Of a DNA stretch of 64,000 nt, positions 49,968-58,180 are shown piece by piece (the first letter of the stretch is position 1; each line of letters opens with the position of its first letter). Below the pieces are notes generated by a model. That model was not told the origin of the DNA, did no database searches, and worked only from the letters and a program-made list of their open reading frames with translations. This stretch comes from JANNOG01 sp050329415. Its GTDB lineage: Bacteria > Actinomycetota > Actinomycetes > Actinomycetales > JBBAYJ01. The position numbers and the translations under genes are program-made. The DNA is taken from assembly GCA_050329415.1 (NCBI GenBank), contig JBHJOS010000015.1:62001-126000 (forward strand), in the 5' to 3' direction.

Positions 49968-51187
49968 ACGGTCGGCGTGCGGTGTCGCTGGCGTTGCCCG
50001 TCGCTGTCGCGTCGTTCATGGCCCCGGCCGCGTCGGCGAGCGGTCCCGCCCCGGCCGTCCCGTGCGGCGTCGGCGAGCCGCAGTGGCTGACGGAGGACCC
50101 GTTCGCCCTGGCTCGGCTCGGGGTGGCGGACGCGTGGACGGTATCCCGGGGGGCCGGCGTGACGGTTGCCGTCGTCGACTCCGGGGTGGAGGCGGACAAC
50201 CCGCACCTGACCGATGCCGTCGTCCCGGGAATCAGCCTCATTCCGGGCGACCCCGAACCATCGGGGACCGCAGCCGTCAACAACCACGGCACCGCGATCG
50301 CCTCCCTCGTCGCGGCGCGTCCCGTGGCGGGCTCGCGCCTGCGGGGGGTCGCGCCGGAGGCGGTCATCCTGCCCGTCCGGGTCTTCGCCTCGACCGACGA
50401 GAGGGACGCGGCCGAGGGCAACGGCCTGCGGACGGACCGCATGGCCGACGGCATTCGGGAGGCCGTGGACCGGGGTGCGGACATCATCAACGTCTCCATC
50501 AGCTCCCCTCGGCCGGACCCGTCGCTGGAGTCCGCGGTGCGCTACGCCGTCGACAACGACGTCCTGGTCGTGGCCAGCGCCGGCAACCGGGGGGACGGCA
50601 TCGATGACGGGCTACGCTGGCCGGCCGCCTACGACGGAGTCCTCGCAGTGGCCGCGACGACGACGAACGACGACGTCGGCCGTTCCGTGGCGAGTCCCGC
50701 CGTCGACGTCGCCGCACCGGGTCAGCAGGTGCCCAGCGCCTGGTTCGACGGCCGGAACTGCATGAACGCACCGGGCGACAGCGACCCCCAGACCAGCTGG
50801 GCGGCGGGCTACGTCTCGGGCGTTGCTGCGCTCGTCGCGGCGGCCCGTCCGGACGCCTCCGCCGAGGACATCGCCTACCGCATCATGGTGACGGCGGACC
50901 GACCGGTCCGGGCGCAACGGGACGACCGACGAGGGTGGGGGATCGTGCAGCCCTACCTCGCGATGACCATCGTGACGGACCCCGGACTGGCGGGGCCTGC
51001 GCCACCGGGAGGGCGGTCACAGCCTTCTCCCGCCCCGTCGGCGGTGGCCCTCACACGCGCCCCCGGCGTCGATGCCGTTGCCCCGGCCCGTAGGGCAGCG
51101 GGCTGGTGGCTCCTGGCCGGGCTGGCAGGAGTCGGCCTCCTCACGCTGGCGCGAGTGGTCACGGGCCGGCGGCACCGCCCGCGGTGA
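49964..51187 (+). CDS. mycP: Mycosin-type subtilisin protease (type VII secretion MycP)
   Basis: Membrane-anchored subtilase of 407 residues. Signal peptide 1-29 (SLALPVAVASFMAPAASA), N-terminal extension with Cys, catalytic Asp in VVDSGVEADNPHL (about 70), His in NNHGTAIASLVAA (about 107) and Ser in TSWAAGYVSGVAALV (about 277). A Pro linker and one C-terminal membrane helix (WWLLAGLAGVGLLTLA) end it, as in MycP. All catalytic residues are intact, although the neighbouring eccB and eccC are broken. The 3' end overlaps the convergent racemase gene by 29 bp. Confidence 0.92.
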   Translation: MNGRRAVSLALPVAVASFMAPAASASGPAPAVPCGVGEPQWLTEDPFALARLGVADAWTVSRGAGVTVAVVDSGVEADNPHLTDAVVPGISLIPGDPEPSGTAAVNNHGTAIASLVAARPVAGSRLRGVAPEAVILPVRVFASTDERDAAEGNGLRTDRMADGIREAVDRGADIINVSISSPRPDPSLESAVRYAVDNDVLVVASAGNRGDGIDDGLRWPAAYDGVLAVAATTTNDDVGRSVASPAVDVAAPGQQVPSAWFDGRNCMNAPGDSDPQTSWAAGYVSGVAALVAAARPDASAEDIAYRIMVTADRPVRAQRDDRRGWGIVQPYLAMTIVTDPGLAGPAPPGGRSQPSPAPSAVALTRAPGVDAVAPARRAAGWWLLAGLAGVGLLTLARVVTGRRHRPR

Positions 51188-51941
51188 CCCGCAGCCGGCG
51201 ACCGGCACGCAGCACGGTGTCGGCGGCCAGGCTCTCGACGGAGTCGACGACCGCGGGGTCGGCGAGCAGGGAGTGTTCCCCGGCGGCCACGGACAGCTCT
51301 GTGCACCCGAGGACGACGATCTCCGCTCCCGCCGCGCGCAGGTCGTCGATGACCGTCCGCAGCGCCCCGCCGTCGCTGGGCAGGCCGCGCTTCACCTGAC
51401 CGTAGATGACCTCCGTCACCTGGGCTTGTGCCCCGGGTGACGGGAGCACCTGCTCCAGTCCGTGGCGGCCCAGCTCGTCGCGGTAGACCCCGACCGCGAC
51501 CGTCCCGTCCGTCGCCAGGACGCCGACCCGGCCCGATGCCGCACCTCCAGGGCGGGCGAGGCGGGCGGCGGCGGCCATGACCGTGCGCTCCACGATGCTG
51601 ACGACAGGCACGCCGACGGCGTCGACCAGCTGCGGGCGGAAGGCGTCCGCGGTGTTGCAGGTCAGCACGACGGCCGAGACGCCCAGCCGCTCCAGCCGAC
51701 GCACGTCCTCGACGAGGACCGGCCCGGGGTCGTCGGTCGAGCGGCCCAGCAGGAAGTCGGTGCGGTCCGGCACTCCGGCGTGCTGGAGGACGACGAGGTC
51801 GACGTGGTCCTGGTCCCGGGCAGCATCGGTGAGCCGGACGACACGCTCGAGGAAGTGGACAGTGGCCAGGGGACCGATGCCGCCCAGGACACCGATCACC
51901 CCCGGCGGGGCAGCGGGCACGCGCTCAGGACGTGCCCGCAC
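51159..51941 (-). CDS. Aspartate/glutamate racemase family protein
   Basis: Cofactor-independent racemase of 260 residues. Both catalytic Cys lie in typical loops, VVLTCNTADAF and VVLGCTELSVAAG; the N-terminus GVLGGIGPLATVHFLERVV is the aspartate racemase hallmark. It lies downstream of, and overlaps by 17 bp, the ATP-grasp gene, so both are co-transcribed. GTG start at 51941 is tentative; a GTG at 51920 avoids the overlap. Context suggests that it makes D-Asp for the ligase. Confidence 0.9.
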   Translation of the reverse strand: MRARPERVPAAPPGVIGVLGGIGPLATVHFLERVVRLTDAARDQDHVDLVVLQHAGVPDRTDFLLGRSTDDPGPVLVEDVRRLERLGVSAVVLTCNTADAFRPQLVDAVGVPVVSIVERTVMAAAARLARPGGAASGRVGVLATDGTVAVGVYRDELGRHGLEQVLPSPGAQAQVTEVIYGQVKRGLPSDGGALRTVIDDLRAAGAEIVVLGCTELSVAAGEHSLLADPAVVDSVESLAADTVLRAGRRLRVTAGGAAGP

Positions 51942-53256
51942 CGACCGCGGCGGCGGCCCGGGCCTCCGCGAGTGGGTGGTATCGGGCGAACTTCCGGAAC
52001 TGGTTCGCGCGCGCCGCGGCGACGTACGCCAGCCGACGGGGGTCGCGCTCCGCGGGATTGCGCAGGGGGTCGTAGACGAGCCGATGGCGATAGGCGCCGT
52101 CGATCCGGGCGCGCACCTGCGGGTCGTCGACGTAGCGCTCGAGGAGTCGGCGCGGCAGGACCGTGAACAGCCGCCCCGACCTGCCGTGCCGGTCGCTGCC
52201 GCCCGGGAAGGGGTCGAGTCCGTGCACCGTCTCCCGGACGTAGGGCAGGACGGGATTGAGACCGGCGGCGGTGACGTAGTGGTTGCTGCGCCCGAGTCGG
52301 GGATTGAGCTCGAAGAACACGCACCGGCCGGTGCGCGGGTCGAGTTTGAGGTCGAAGTTCGACCACCCTCGCCACCCGATTCCCGCGAGCAGCCGGCGGG
52401 CGTCCTCGACGACCTCCTCGTCGTGGTCGGTGAGGATCGCCGCCGGGTTGCCGAGCGCCGTGGGGGCGTGCTCCTCGAGGAGGACGTGGCCGAAGGCGGC
52501 GTACCGGAGCCGACCCGATTCGTCGCTGTAGCACGAGAGGATCCGCATCCCGAGGTCGCCGCCGGGGATCCGGTCCTGCACGACGAACCGGCCGCGCCAG
52601 CCCGACGCCGCGGCCCGGCGGACGAGGTCGGCCAGCTCGGTGGGGGCCCGGACGACGAACACCTTGCGCTTGCCCTCGAAGCGGGCGGACTCGTAGGCGA
52701 CCGTGCTGGCTGCCTTGACGACGGCCGGAAACGCGATCCGGGCGATCGCCCGCTCGACCGCGTGCGCGACCGCCGCGTCCCCCGGGTCGTCCGGGACGTC
52801 GACGACGACGGTGTCCGGGTGCGGGACGCCGACGTCGGCGCACAGCCGGGCGAACTCCGCCTTGTCCGTCACCCTGGTCAGCAGGTCGACGGGGGCGTAC
52901 GGCACCAGATAGCGATCCTCGAGGCGGTCCCGGTGCTCGACGAGGAAGCGGACCAGCCGGTCGGCACTGGCGAGGAGCAACGGCCGCTGGAGGTCTCCGG
53001 AGGCGCGACGGCCGTCGGCCAGGTGCCGCAGCCGGCGCAGCGTCACGTCCGGGTCTCGCAGCCCCGGCTCGGCGACGTGGTCGAGCACCCGGGAGTGGCC
53101 GACGAGCGCGGAGCGGACGGCTGACACCACCGTCGTGCGGACGCCGTACCCGTCGTGGAAGGCCCTGGCCAGGGAGTACGCCCCGATGTCCCCGCCCAGG
53201 ACGACCGGGGCCGTTGCGAGGCCGGGGCCGTCGACGGCAGGCACCTGGGGGGTCAC
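51925..53256 (-). CDS. ATP-grasp carboxylate-amine ligase, D-aspartate ligase-like
   Basis: ATP-grasp protein of 443 residues. N-terminus APVVLGGDIGAYSLARAFHDGYGVRTTVVS closely resembles the start of D-aspartate ligase (AslA of Enterococcus faecium), which adds D-Asp to the peptidoglycan stem Lys. ATP-grasp elements include FPAVVKAAS, VVQDRIPGGDLGMRILSCYS, WSNFDLKLDPRTGRCVFFELNPRLGRSNHY. Length matches AslA (about 440). GTG at 53256 chosen; TACGGT lies 7 nt before it. The paired racemase strengthens the D-Asp hypothesis. No activity can be proven from sequence. Confidence 0.8.
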   Translation of the reverse strand: MTPQVPAVDGPGLATAPVVLGGDIGAYSLARAFHDGYGVRTTVVSAVRSALVGHSRVLDHVAEPGLRDPDVTLRRLRHLADGRRASGDLQRPLLLASADRLVRFLVEHRDRLEDRYLVPYAPVDLLTRVTDKAEFARLCADVGVPHPDTVVVDVPDDPGDAAVAHAVERAIARIAFPAVVKAASTVAYESARFEGKRKVFVVRAPTELADLVRRAAASGWRGRFVVQDRIPGGDLGMRILSCYSDESGRLRYAAFGHVLLEEHAPTALGNPAAILTDHDEEVVEDARRLLAGIGWRGWSNFDLKLDPRTGRCVFFELNPRLGRSNHYVTAAGLNPVLPYVRETVHGLDPFPGGSDRHGRSGRLFTVLPRRLLERYVDDPQVRARIDGAYRHRLVYDPLRNPAERDPRRLAYVAAARANQFRKFARYHPLAEARAAAAVGAGTS

Positions 53257-53630
53257 GCGGCTCACCGTACGGGGACGGGGACGGTGTCGCGAACCCCCCC
53301 GCCGGGCGGGTCTCGTCTCGCCATCCGGAACGACAGGCGTCGGTTCTCGGCGCAGTCGGAGGACAAGACGGTCCACACCCTGGGGATGCCTCCCTCGCAC
53401 GTCGCGGGGCACCCGGGTCTCCGCTCGTGCACAAGGGACAGCCGGTACCTGTGCACGACGACGGCGTGGCGTCCACAGGATTCCTGTTGCTGTGGACACG
53501 GCTGTGGACGAGCAGTTCCCCACGACACGCGCGTCCGTGTCCGGCCCTCGGTGTAGGACTGCGAGGGTCGCCGAGGGGACTGTCCGAGTGGTCGGCGACG
53601 GGTGATGCGGGCGAGGGAGGTGCGGGGTCG
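53257..53630. other. Intergenic region upstream of dnaB with near-DnaA boxes
   Basis: This 374-bp gap separates the leftward ligase and rightward dnaB. One-mismatch DnaA boxes TGTGGACAC (53491-53499) and TGTGGACGA (53503-53511) are tandem at 12 bp. GTCCACAG (53471-53478) and CTGTGGAC (53490-53497) form an inverted repeat. A -10-like TAGGAC (near 53556) precedes dnaB. No convincing small ORF was seen. Confidence 0.65.
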
Positions 53631-55016
53631 ATGGCGACGGGTCAGGTGGACGTCCCCGTGGTGCGCGGGGCCTCGGCGGGTGGGGTCGGCGTCGATGCGG
53701 GGCTCGAGCGGATGCCCCCCCAGGACGTCCTTGCCGAACAGTCGGTTCTCGGCGGCATGCTGCTGTCGAAGGACGCCATCGCCGATGTCGCCGAGGTGCT
53801 CCAGGCCGCGGACTTCTACCGCCCCGCCCACGAGATGATCTTCGGGGCGATCCTCGACCTGTTCGCCCGCGGGGAGCCGGCCGACCCCGTGACGGTCGCC
53901 GACATGCTCGCCCGCCAGGGGACGCTGTCCCGGGTCGGCGGTGCCCCGTACCTGCACTCCCTCGTGGCCACCGTCCCGACGGCCGCGAACGCGGCGTACT
54001 ACGGCCGGATCGTCCGCGACAAGGCAGTGCTGCGCCGCCTGGTCGAGGCGGGGACCCGGATCGCCACCATGGGCTACGCCGCCGACGGCGGCGAGGTCGA
54101 GGACCTCGTCAACCGCGCCCAGGCCGAGGTGTACGGCGTCGGCGCGTCCCGGGTCCACGACGACTACCGGCCGCTGTCCGAGACGCTGGAGGCGACGCTC
54201 GCCGAGCTCGAGGAGATGAGCGGCCGCGACGGCGCCATGACCGGCGTCCCCACCGGCTTCACCGAGCTCGACCACCTCACCAACGGGCTCCACGCCGGTC
54301 AGATGATCGTCATCGCGGCGCGCCCCGCGATGGGCAAGTCGACCGTCGGCCTCGACATCGCCCGCAGTGCGGCGCTGCATCACGGCCTGCCCACCGTGAT
54401 CTTCTCGCTCGAGATGGGCCGGACCGAGATCACCACCCGCCTGCTGTCGGCCGAGGCCGCCATCAAGCTGCAGGCGCTGCGGACGGGCCGGCTCGCCGAG
54501 GACGACTGGACCAAGATCGCGCGGGTGATGGGGCGGGCGAACGACGCGCCCTTGTTCATCGACGACAGCCCCAACATGACCCTCGCCGAGATCCGCGCCA
54601 AGTGCCGCCGGTTGCGCCAGCAGCACGGCCTCAAGCTCGTCGTCGTCGACTACCTCCAGCTCATGACGTCGGGTAAGCGGGTGGAGTCCCGCCAGCAGGA
54701 GGTGAGTGAGTTCTCCCGCGCCCTCAAGCTGCTCGCGAAGGAGCTGGACGTCCCCGTCATCGCCATCAGCCAGCTCAACCGCGGACCGGAGCAGCGCACC
54801 GACAAACGGCCTCAGATGTCCGACCTCCGCGAAAGCGGCAGCATCGAACAGGATGCCGACATGGTCATCCTGCTGCATCGCGAGGACGCGTACGAGAAGG
54901 AGTCACGACCGGGCGAGGCGGACTTCATCGTCGCCAAGCACCGCAACGGGCCGACGGACACCCTGACGGTCGTCTTCCAGGGCCACTACAGCCGCTTCGT
55001 CGACATGGCCCGCTGA
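53631..55016 (+). CDS. dnaB: Replicative DNA helicase DnaB
   Basis: Hexameric 5'-3' helicase of the replisome. Of 461 residues, the N-terminal domain starts PPQDVLAEQSVLGGMLL; the RecA-like domain has GVPTGFTELDHLTNGLHAGQMIVIAARPAMGKST (Walker A about 230), VVVDYLQLM and LRESGSIEQDADMVILLHRED. No intein interrupts these motifs, although DnaB is a frequent intein host. ATG with GGGAGGTG about 10 nt upstream. Normally next to rplI; here the two are 5 kb apart. Confidence 0.97.
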   Translation: MATGQVDVPVVRGASAGGVGVDAGLERMPPQDVLAEQSVLGGMLLSKDAIADVAEVLQAADFYRPAHEMIFGAILDLFARGEPADPVTVADMLARQGTLSRVGGAPYLHSLVATVPTAANAAYYGRIVRDKAVLRRLVEAGTRIATMGYAADGGEVEDLVNRAQAEVYGVGASRVHDDYRPLSETLEATLAELEEMSGRDGAMTGVPTGFTELDHLTNGLHAGQMIVIAARPAMGKSTVGLDIARSAALHHGLPTVIFSLEMGRTEITTRLLSAEAAIKLQALRTGRLAEDDWTKIARVMGRANDAPLFIDDSPNMTLAEIRAKCRRLRQQHGLKLVVVDYLQLMTSGKRVESRQQEVSEFSRALKLLAKELDVPVIAISQLNRGPEQRTDKRPQMSDLRESGSIEQDADMVILLHREDAYEKESRPGEADFIVAKHRNGPTDTLTVVFQGHYSRFVDMAR

Positions 55017-55139
55017 CTCCGGCGACGGACCGTCGTCCACCGCGACTCCGCCCCGACGCCGTGCACGACTGATCCTGGCCGCGGGACCGGGACGGCAGCC
55101 CGCGCCCGGGGCAGTTCGAGGACTCGAGCAACGTCATTG

Positions 55140-55164
55140 GTTGGGCAGGCGTGCGGCTGGGTAT
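55140..55164 (+). promoter_or_regulatory. SigB/SigF-like stress promoter
   Basis: GTTG (55140-55143), a 15-nt spacer and GGGTAT (55159-55164) match the general-stress sigma consensus GTTT-N15-GGGTAT with one change. It lies 62 bp before the four-gene membrane-stress operon; a sigma factor of this type is coded at 60801. Confidence 0.6.
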
Positions 55165-55226
55165 CCACCCGACGTCCATGACCCCCCACTCCCACCCGAC
55201 CCCGCCAGGGGTCACAGGAGGTATCG

Positions 55227-55676
55227 ATGACCGCCCAGTCCGGATCCGGCGGCGGCGTGACGGAGCAAGTTCGCGAGCGGGCCGGCGACACGGTGTCCCA
55301 GGCGCGCGACCAGGGCCGCGAGGCTGTCGAGGGCCAGGTCGACACTCGCAGCACCCAGGCCGGACAGCGCCTGGGCGACGTCGCCGACCAGGCCCACGAG
55401 GTCAGCTCCACGCTGCGCGACCAGGGCAACGACACCGTCGCCCGGCTCGTCGACACCGCTGCCCAGTACACCGATCGGGCCGCCGGCTATCTGCGCGACT
55501 CCAGCGCCACCACCATCCTCGACGATCTCGAGGACCTCGTCCGCAAGCAGCCGTGGGCCGTCGCGGCCGGCGGCCTGGTCCTGGGGTTCGCCGCGGCACG
55601 GGTGCTGCGCGCCTCGCGCAGCAGCGGAGACCGTGCCGGGACCACGGCGGAGGGGTATCGGCGTGACCGGCTCTGA
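55227..55676 (+). CDS. DUF883/ElaB-like small membrane protein
   Basis: Protein of 149 residues with an apolipoprotein-like helical region rich in Gln/Arg/Asp heptads (EQVRERAGDTVSQARDQGREAVEGQVD) and one C-terminal membrane segment (PWAVAAGGLVLGFAAARVLRA). This is the architecture of DUF883/ElaB/YqjD proteins, which associate with the membrane under stress. GGAGGTATCG lies before the ATG. First gene of a four-gene operon. Confidence 0.75.
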   Translation: MTAQSGSGGGVTEQVRERAGDTVSQARDQGREAVEGQVDTRSTQAGQRLGDVADQAHEVSSTLRDQGNDTVARLVDTAAQYTDRAAGYLRDSSATTILDDLEDLVRKQPWAVAAGGLVLGFAAARVLRASRSSGDRAGTTAEGYRRDRL

Positions 55677-56133
55677 CCACCGCGGCAGCCAGCCTGTGTC
55701 GGCGCAGGACACCCGCGACGACCGGCCTGCCCAGGCCGACGAGTCCTTCGGCACACTCCTCAAGGAGTTGGCTCAGGACACCTCCACCCTGCTCAAGCAG
55801 GAGATCGCCCTTGCTCGGGCGGAGCTGACCGACAAGGCCAGGGTTGCCGGCAAGGGCGCGGGGATGCTCGCCGGAGCGGCCGTCTTCGGGCTGCTCATGA
55901 TGATCGCCCTCACCGCACTGCTGATCATCGTCCTCGACGCCGGGCTGGAACTGTGGCTGGCGGCTCTCGTCGTCACGCTGCTGTGGGCCGGCGTCGCGGT
56001 CGTCCTCGCCCTCGCCGGGCGGAGCCAGCTCAAGACTGCCATCCCGCCCACCCCCGAACAGACCATCGAGACCGTGAAGGAGGACATCCAGTGGGCCAGT
56101 CACCTGCACCCGACGAGATCCGCCAGGACATAG
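55663..56133 (+). CDS. Phage-holin-3_6-type (YqjE-like) membrane protein
   Basis: Protein of 156 residues with an acidic N-terminus, a helix DTSTLLKQEIALARAELTDKAR and two adjacent membrane helices (GAAVFGLLMMIALTALLIIVL, LWLAALVVTLLWAGVAVVLAL). This is the Phage_holin_3_6/DUF1469 pattern, usually chromosomal and not of phage origin. GTG start with GGAGGGG, overlapping the previous gene by 14 bp. Normally paired with DUF3618 and DUF883 genes, as here. Confidence 0.85.
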   Translation: MTGSDHRGSQPVSAQDTRDDRPAQADESFGTLLKELAQDTSTLLKQEIALARAELTDKARVAGKGAGMLAGAAVFGLLMMIALTALLIIVLDAGLELWLAALVVTLLWAGVAVVLALAGRSQLKTAIPPTPEQTIETVKEDIQWASHLHPTRSART

Positions 56134-56696
56134 CGGACACCCGCGAGCGCATGAGTGAGAAGGCCGACGCGCTCGCCTACAAGGCAGACGTCCCGGCTCG
56201 CACCAAGGACCGGGTGGAGGACGCGAAGGAGTCCGTCATGTCCAAGGTGCACGCGGTCACCGATCGGATGACCGGCAGTGCCCACGAGGCGCAGGACCGG
56301 CTGAAGGACGCCGCCAGCGAAGCCCAGGGCGTGGCCGGCGAGCGCGCGGATGAGGCCAGGCAGAAGGCGCGTCGCGCGAAGGGCATGGCGCAGGGCAACC
56401 CGCTCGGCCTCGCGGTCGGGGCGGTGGCCCTCGGCTTCTTCGCCGGACTGGTCGTGCCCACCACCCGGGTGGAGGACGAGCGGCTGGGCCAGGTCGGCGA
56501 CCAGGTCCGAGGGCGGTCCAAGGCCCTCGGAGAGGAGGCGGTCGAGCGGGGCAAGGAGGTCGCCGAGACCGCCAAGGATGCCGCCAGGGAGGCCGCCCAC
56601 GGCCAGGTGTCGGACATGCGGTCCTCGGCCGGCGGTCAACACGCCGCCACCGACGCCGACTCCCTCCCCGAGGCCCGCTCCGTCGTCACGCCGTGA
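56091..56696 (+). CDS. DUF3618 domain membrane protein
   Basis: Protein of 201 residues. The DUF3618 signature is at the N-terminus (DEIRQDIADTRERMSEKADALAYKADVPARTK). Lys/Ala-rich helices follow, one membrane segment (PLGLAVGAVALGFFAGLVVP) lies near 105-125, and a further helical tail. GTG start after AAGGAGG, overlapping the holin-like gene by 43 bp. Function unknown; the family co-occurs with the two preceding genes. Confidence 0.88.
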   Translation: MGQSPAPDEIRQDIADTRERMSEKADALAYKADVPARTKDRVEDAKESVMSKVHAVTDRMTGSAHEAQDRLKDAASEAQGVAGERADEARQKARRAKGMAQGNPLGLAVGAVALGFFAGLVVPTTRVEDERLGQVGDQVRGRSKALGEEAVERGKEVAETAKDAAREAAHGQVSDMRSSAGGQHAATDADSLPEARSVVTP

Positions 56697-57664
56697 CGTC
56701 CAGCCCCACCCGCACGACCGACCGTCCCGGCGCCGGTGCCGCCTCCCCCAGGGAGGTTCCGGCGTCGGGGTGGCGCCAGATTATGGTCCGGGCCTGGCAG
56801 GAGCAGAGCCGCGACAAGATCGGCCTGCTCGCCGGAGCCGTCGCGTACTTCGGCTTCCTCGCGATCTTCCCGGCGCTCATCGCCGCGATCTCGATCTACG
56901 GCCTGGTGTACGACGCCGACGAGGCGGCCGAACAGGTGGAGTCGTTCGCCGGTCAGCTGCCCGACGAGGCCGCCGCGATCCTCGAGGAGCAGCTCACCAC
57001 CATCGCCGGCGGCTCCTCGGGAGCCCTGACCCTCGGTGTCGTCACGTCGATCCTGCTTGCCCTGTGGGCTGCCTCCGGTGGCATGGGCGCGATGATCAAG
57101 GCCATCAACATCGCCTACGCCGAGCAGGACGAACGGAGTCTTGTCAAGGGCCGAGTGCTGGCGCGCGGGCTGACCCTGGGGGCGATTGTCGTCGTCCTCG
57201 TCGCGTTGGTGCTGATCGCGGTGCTGCCCCTGGTCCTCGGTCTGGTCGACCTCGGCCCGGTGGCAACGCTGGCGATCCAGGCGGGGCGCTTCGCGGTCCT
57301 CGCCGGCGTGGTGCTCGTGGCGTTGGCCCTGCTGTACCGATGGGCCGCCGACCGGGCGGACCCGCGCTGGCGGTGGGCCTCGCCGGGGGCCGTAGCCGCC
57401 GCCGTGGGGTGGCTCGTCGTGAGCGCGCTGTTCAGTGCGTACGTCACGTACTTCGGCAGCTACAGCGAGACCTACGGCTCGGTCGCGGGGGCGGCGATCC
57501 TGCTGCTGTGGCTGTACTACTCGGCGTTCGTCGTTCTCCTCGGAGCCGAGATCAATGCCGAGTCGGAGCGCCAGACCCAGCGAGACACCACGACCGGTCC
57601 GGAGCGTCCGATCGGTCGGCGCCGGGCGCACGCTGCCGACGACAAGCCGGCCTCCGGAGCGTGA
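56693..57664 (+). CDS. YihY/BrkB family inner-membrane protein
   Basis: Polytopic membrane protein of 323 residues and six helices. Typical segments are GLLAGAVAYFGFLAIFPALIAAISIYGLV, ASGGMGAMIKAINIAYAEQDERSLVKGR and the C-terminal YFGSYSETYGSVAGAAILLLWLYYSAFVVLLGAEINAE. Function is unsettled (once proposed as RNase BN). The GTG overlaps the DUF3618 stop. A hairpin (57682-57700) follows. Confidence 0.93.
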   Translation: MTSSPTRTTDRPGAGAASPREVPASGWRQIMVRAWQEQSRDKIGLLAGAVAYFGFLAIFPALIAAISIYGLVYDADEAAEQVESFAGQLPDEAAAILEEQLTTIAGGSSGALTLGVVTSILLALWAASGGMGAMIKAINIAYAEQDERSLVKGRVLARGLTLGAIVVVLVALVLIAVLPLVLGLVDLGPVATLAIQAGRFAVLAGVVLVALALLYRWAADRADPRWRWASPGAVAAAVGWLVVSALFSAYVTYFGSYSETYGSVAGAAILLLWLYYSAFVVLLGAEINAESERQTQRDTTTGPERPIGRRRAHAADDKPASGA

Positions 57665-57681
57665 TCCGTCCCTTCGGCTCG

Positions 57682-57700
57682 TGGCGGGGCGCACCCGCCA
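57682..57700. terminator. Hairpin after the YihY gene
   Basis: Stem TGGCGGG/CCCGCCA with loop GCGCA, 17 bp after the YihY stop and before a convergent small gene. No U-tract. Confidence 0.55.
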
Positions 57701-57747
57701 GCTGACCTGCGCCGTCGGGGAGGCGGGGGGCGGGCCAGGGTGATGGG

Positions 57748-57936
57748 TCAGGCGGCGTCGGCGTCGCCCGGCAGGCCGAGCCGCGCCGTGAGGCGGTGCG
57801 GTGCCGTGGCCGCGTAGTCGGCAAGCGCCGCGGCAAGGGTCTCCAGCGACGGTGGACCGCCGACGGTGACGCTCAGCAGACGGTGGAGTTCCCGGGAACG
57901 CGCATCGGCCGATTCCCACGAAGAGTCACCAGACAT
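57748..57936 (-). CDS. Hypothetical protein (62 aa), probably leaderless
   Basis: Small soluble protein MSGDSSWESADARSRELHRLL..PSLETLAAALADYAATAPHRLTARLGLPGDADAA. It is helical, with no membrane segment and no motif I recognise. The ATG has no ribosome site but has TACCGT exactly 6 nt upstream (57943-57948). Convergent with YihY and divergent from the Hsp70-like gene. Confidence 0.55.
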   Translation of the reverse strand: MSGDSSWESADARSRELHRLLSVTVGGPPSLETLAAALADYAATAPHRLTARLGLPGDADAA

Positions 57937-57942
57937 ACACGG

Positions 57943-57948
57943 ACGGTA
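57943..57948 (-). promoter_or_regulatory. Candidate -10 of a leaderless promoter for the 62-aa gene
   Basis: TACCGT on the minus strand, followed by CCGTGT and the ATG. Confidence 0.5.
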
Positions 57949-58180
57949 ATTGGGTTGTCGGGCCCAGGTGGGGCGTCCTGAGCTGCGTCGCAGTGTCGGC
58001 CGGGACAAATCATCCGTTCGTGCGAGGCCCGCTTCCGCAATGGATGTGGCGTGCCGTCCGACTTTCGCCTACGGTCACATACCGACGTCACGGACGAACC
58101 GGTCGTGGTCGGACACCGGTTCGCCGGTCGGCGCGAGCCTTCGACGAGACCGATGACATCCCGGGTGGGAGGACCGAAGA

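Noticed and set aside
51925..53256. ATP-grasp protein as a second D-Ala-D-Ala ligase or carbamoyl-phosphate synthase
   Set aside because: It lacks the Ddl substrate-loop and HG motifs and is far too short for CarB; the N-terminus fits D-Asp ligase better.
53631..55016. Possible intein in dnaB
   Set aside because: The RecA-like motifs run without interruption and the length (461 aa) is normal.
55663..56133. Holin-like gene as a sign of prophage
   Set aside because: The family is chromosomal in actinobacteria and no phage gene lies nearby.
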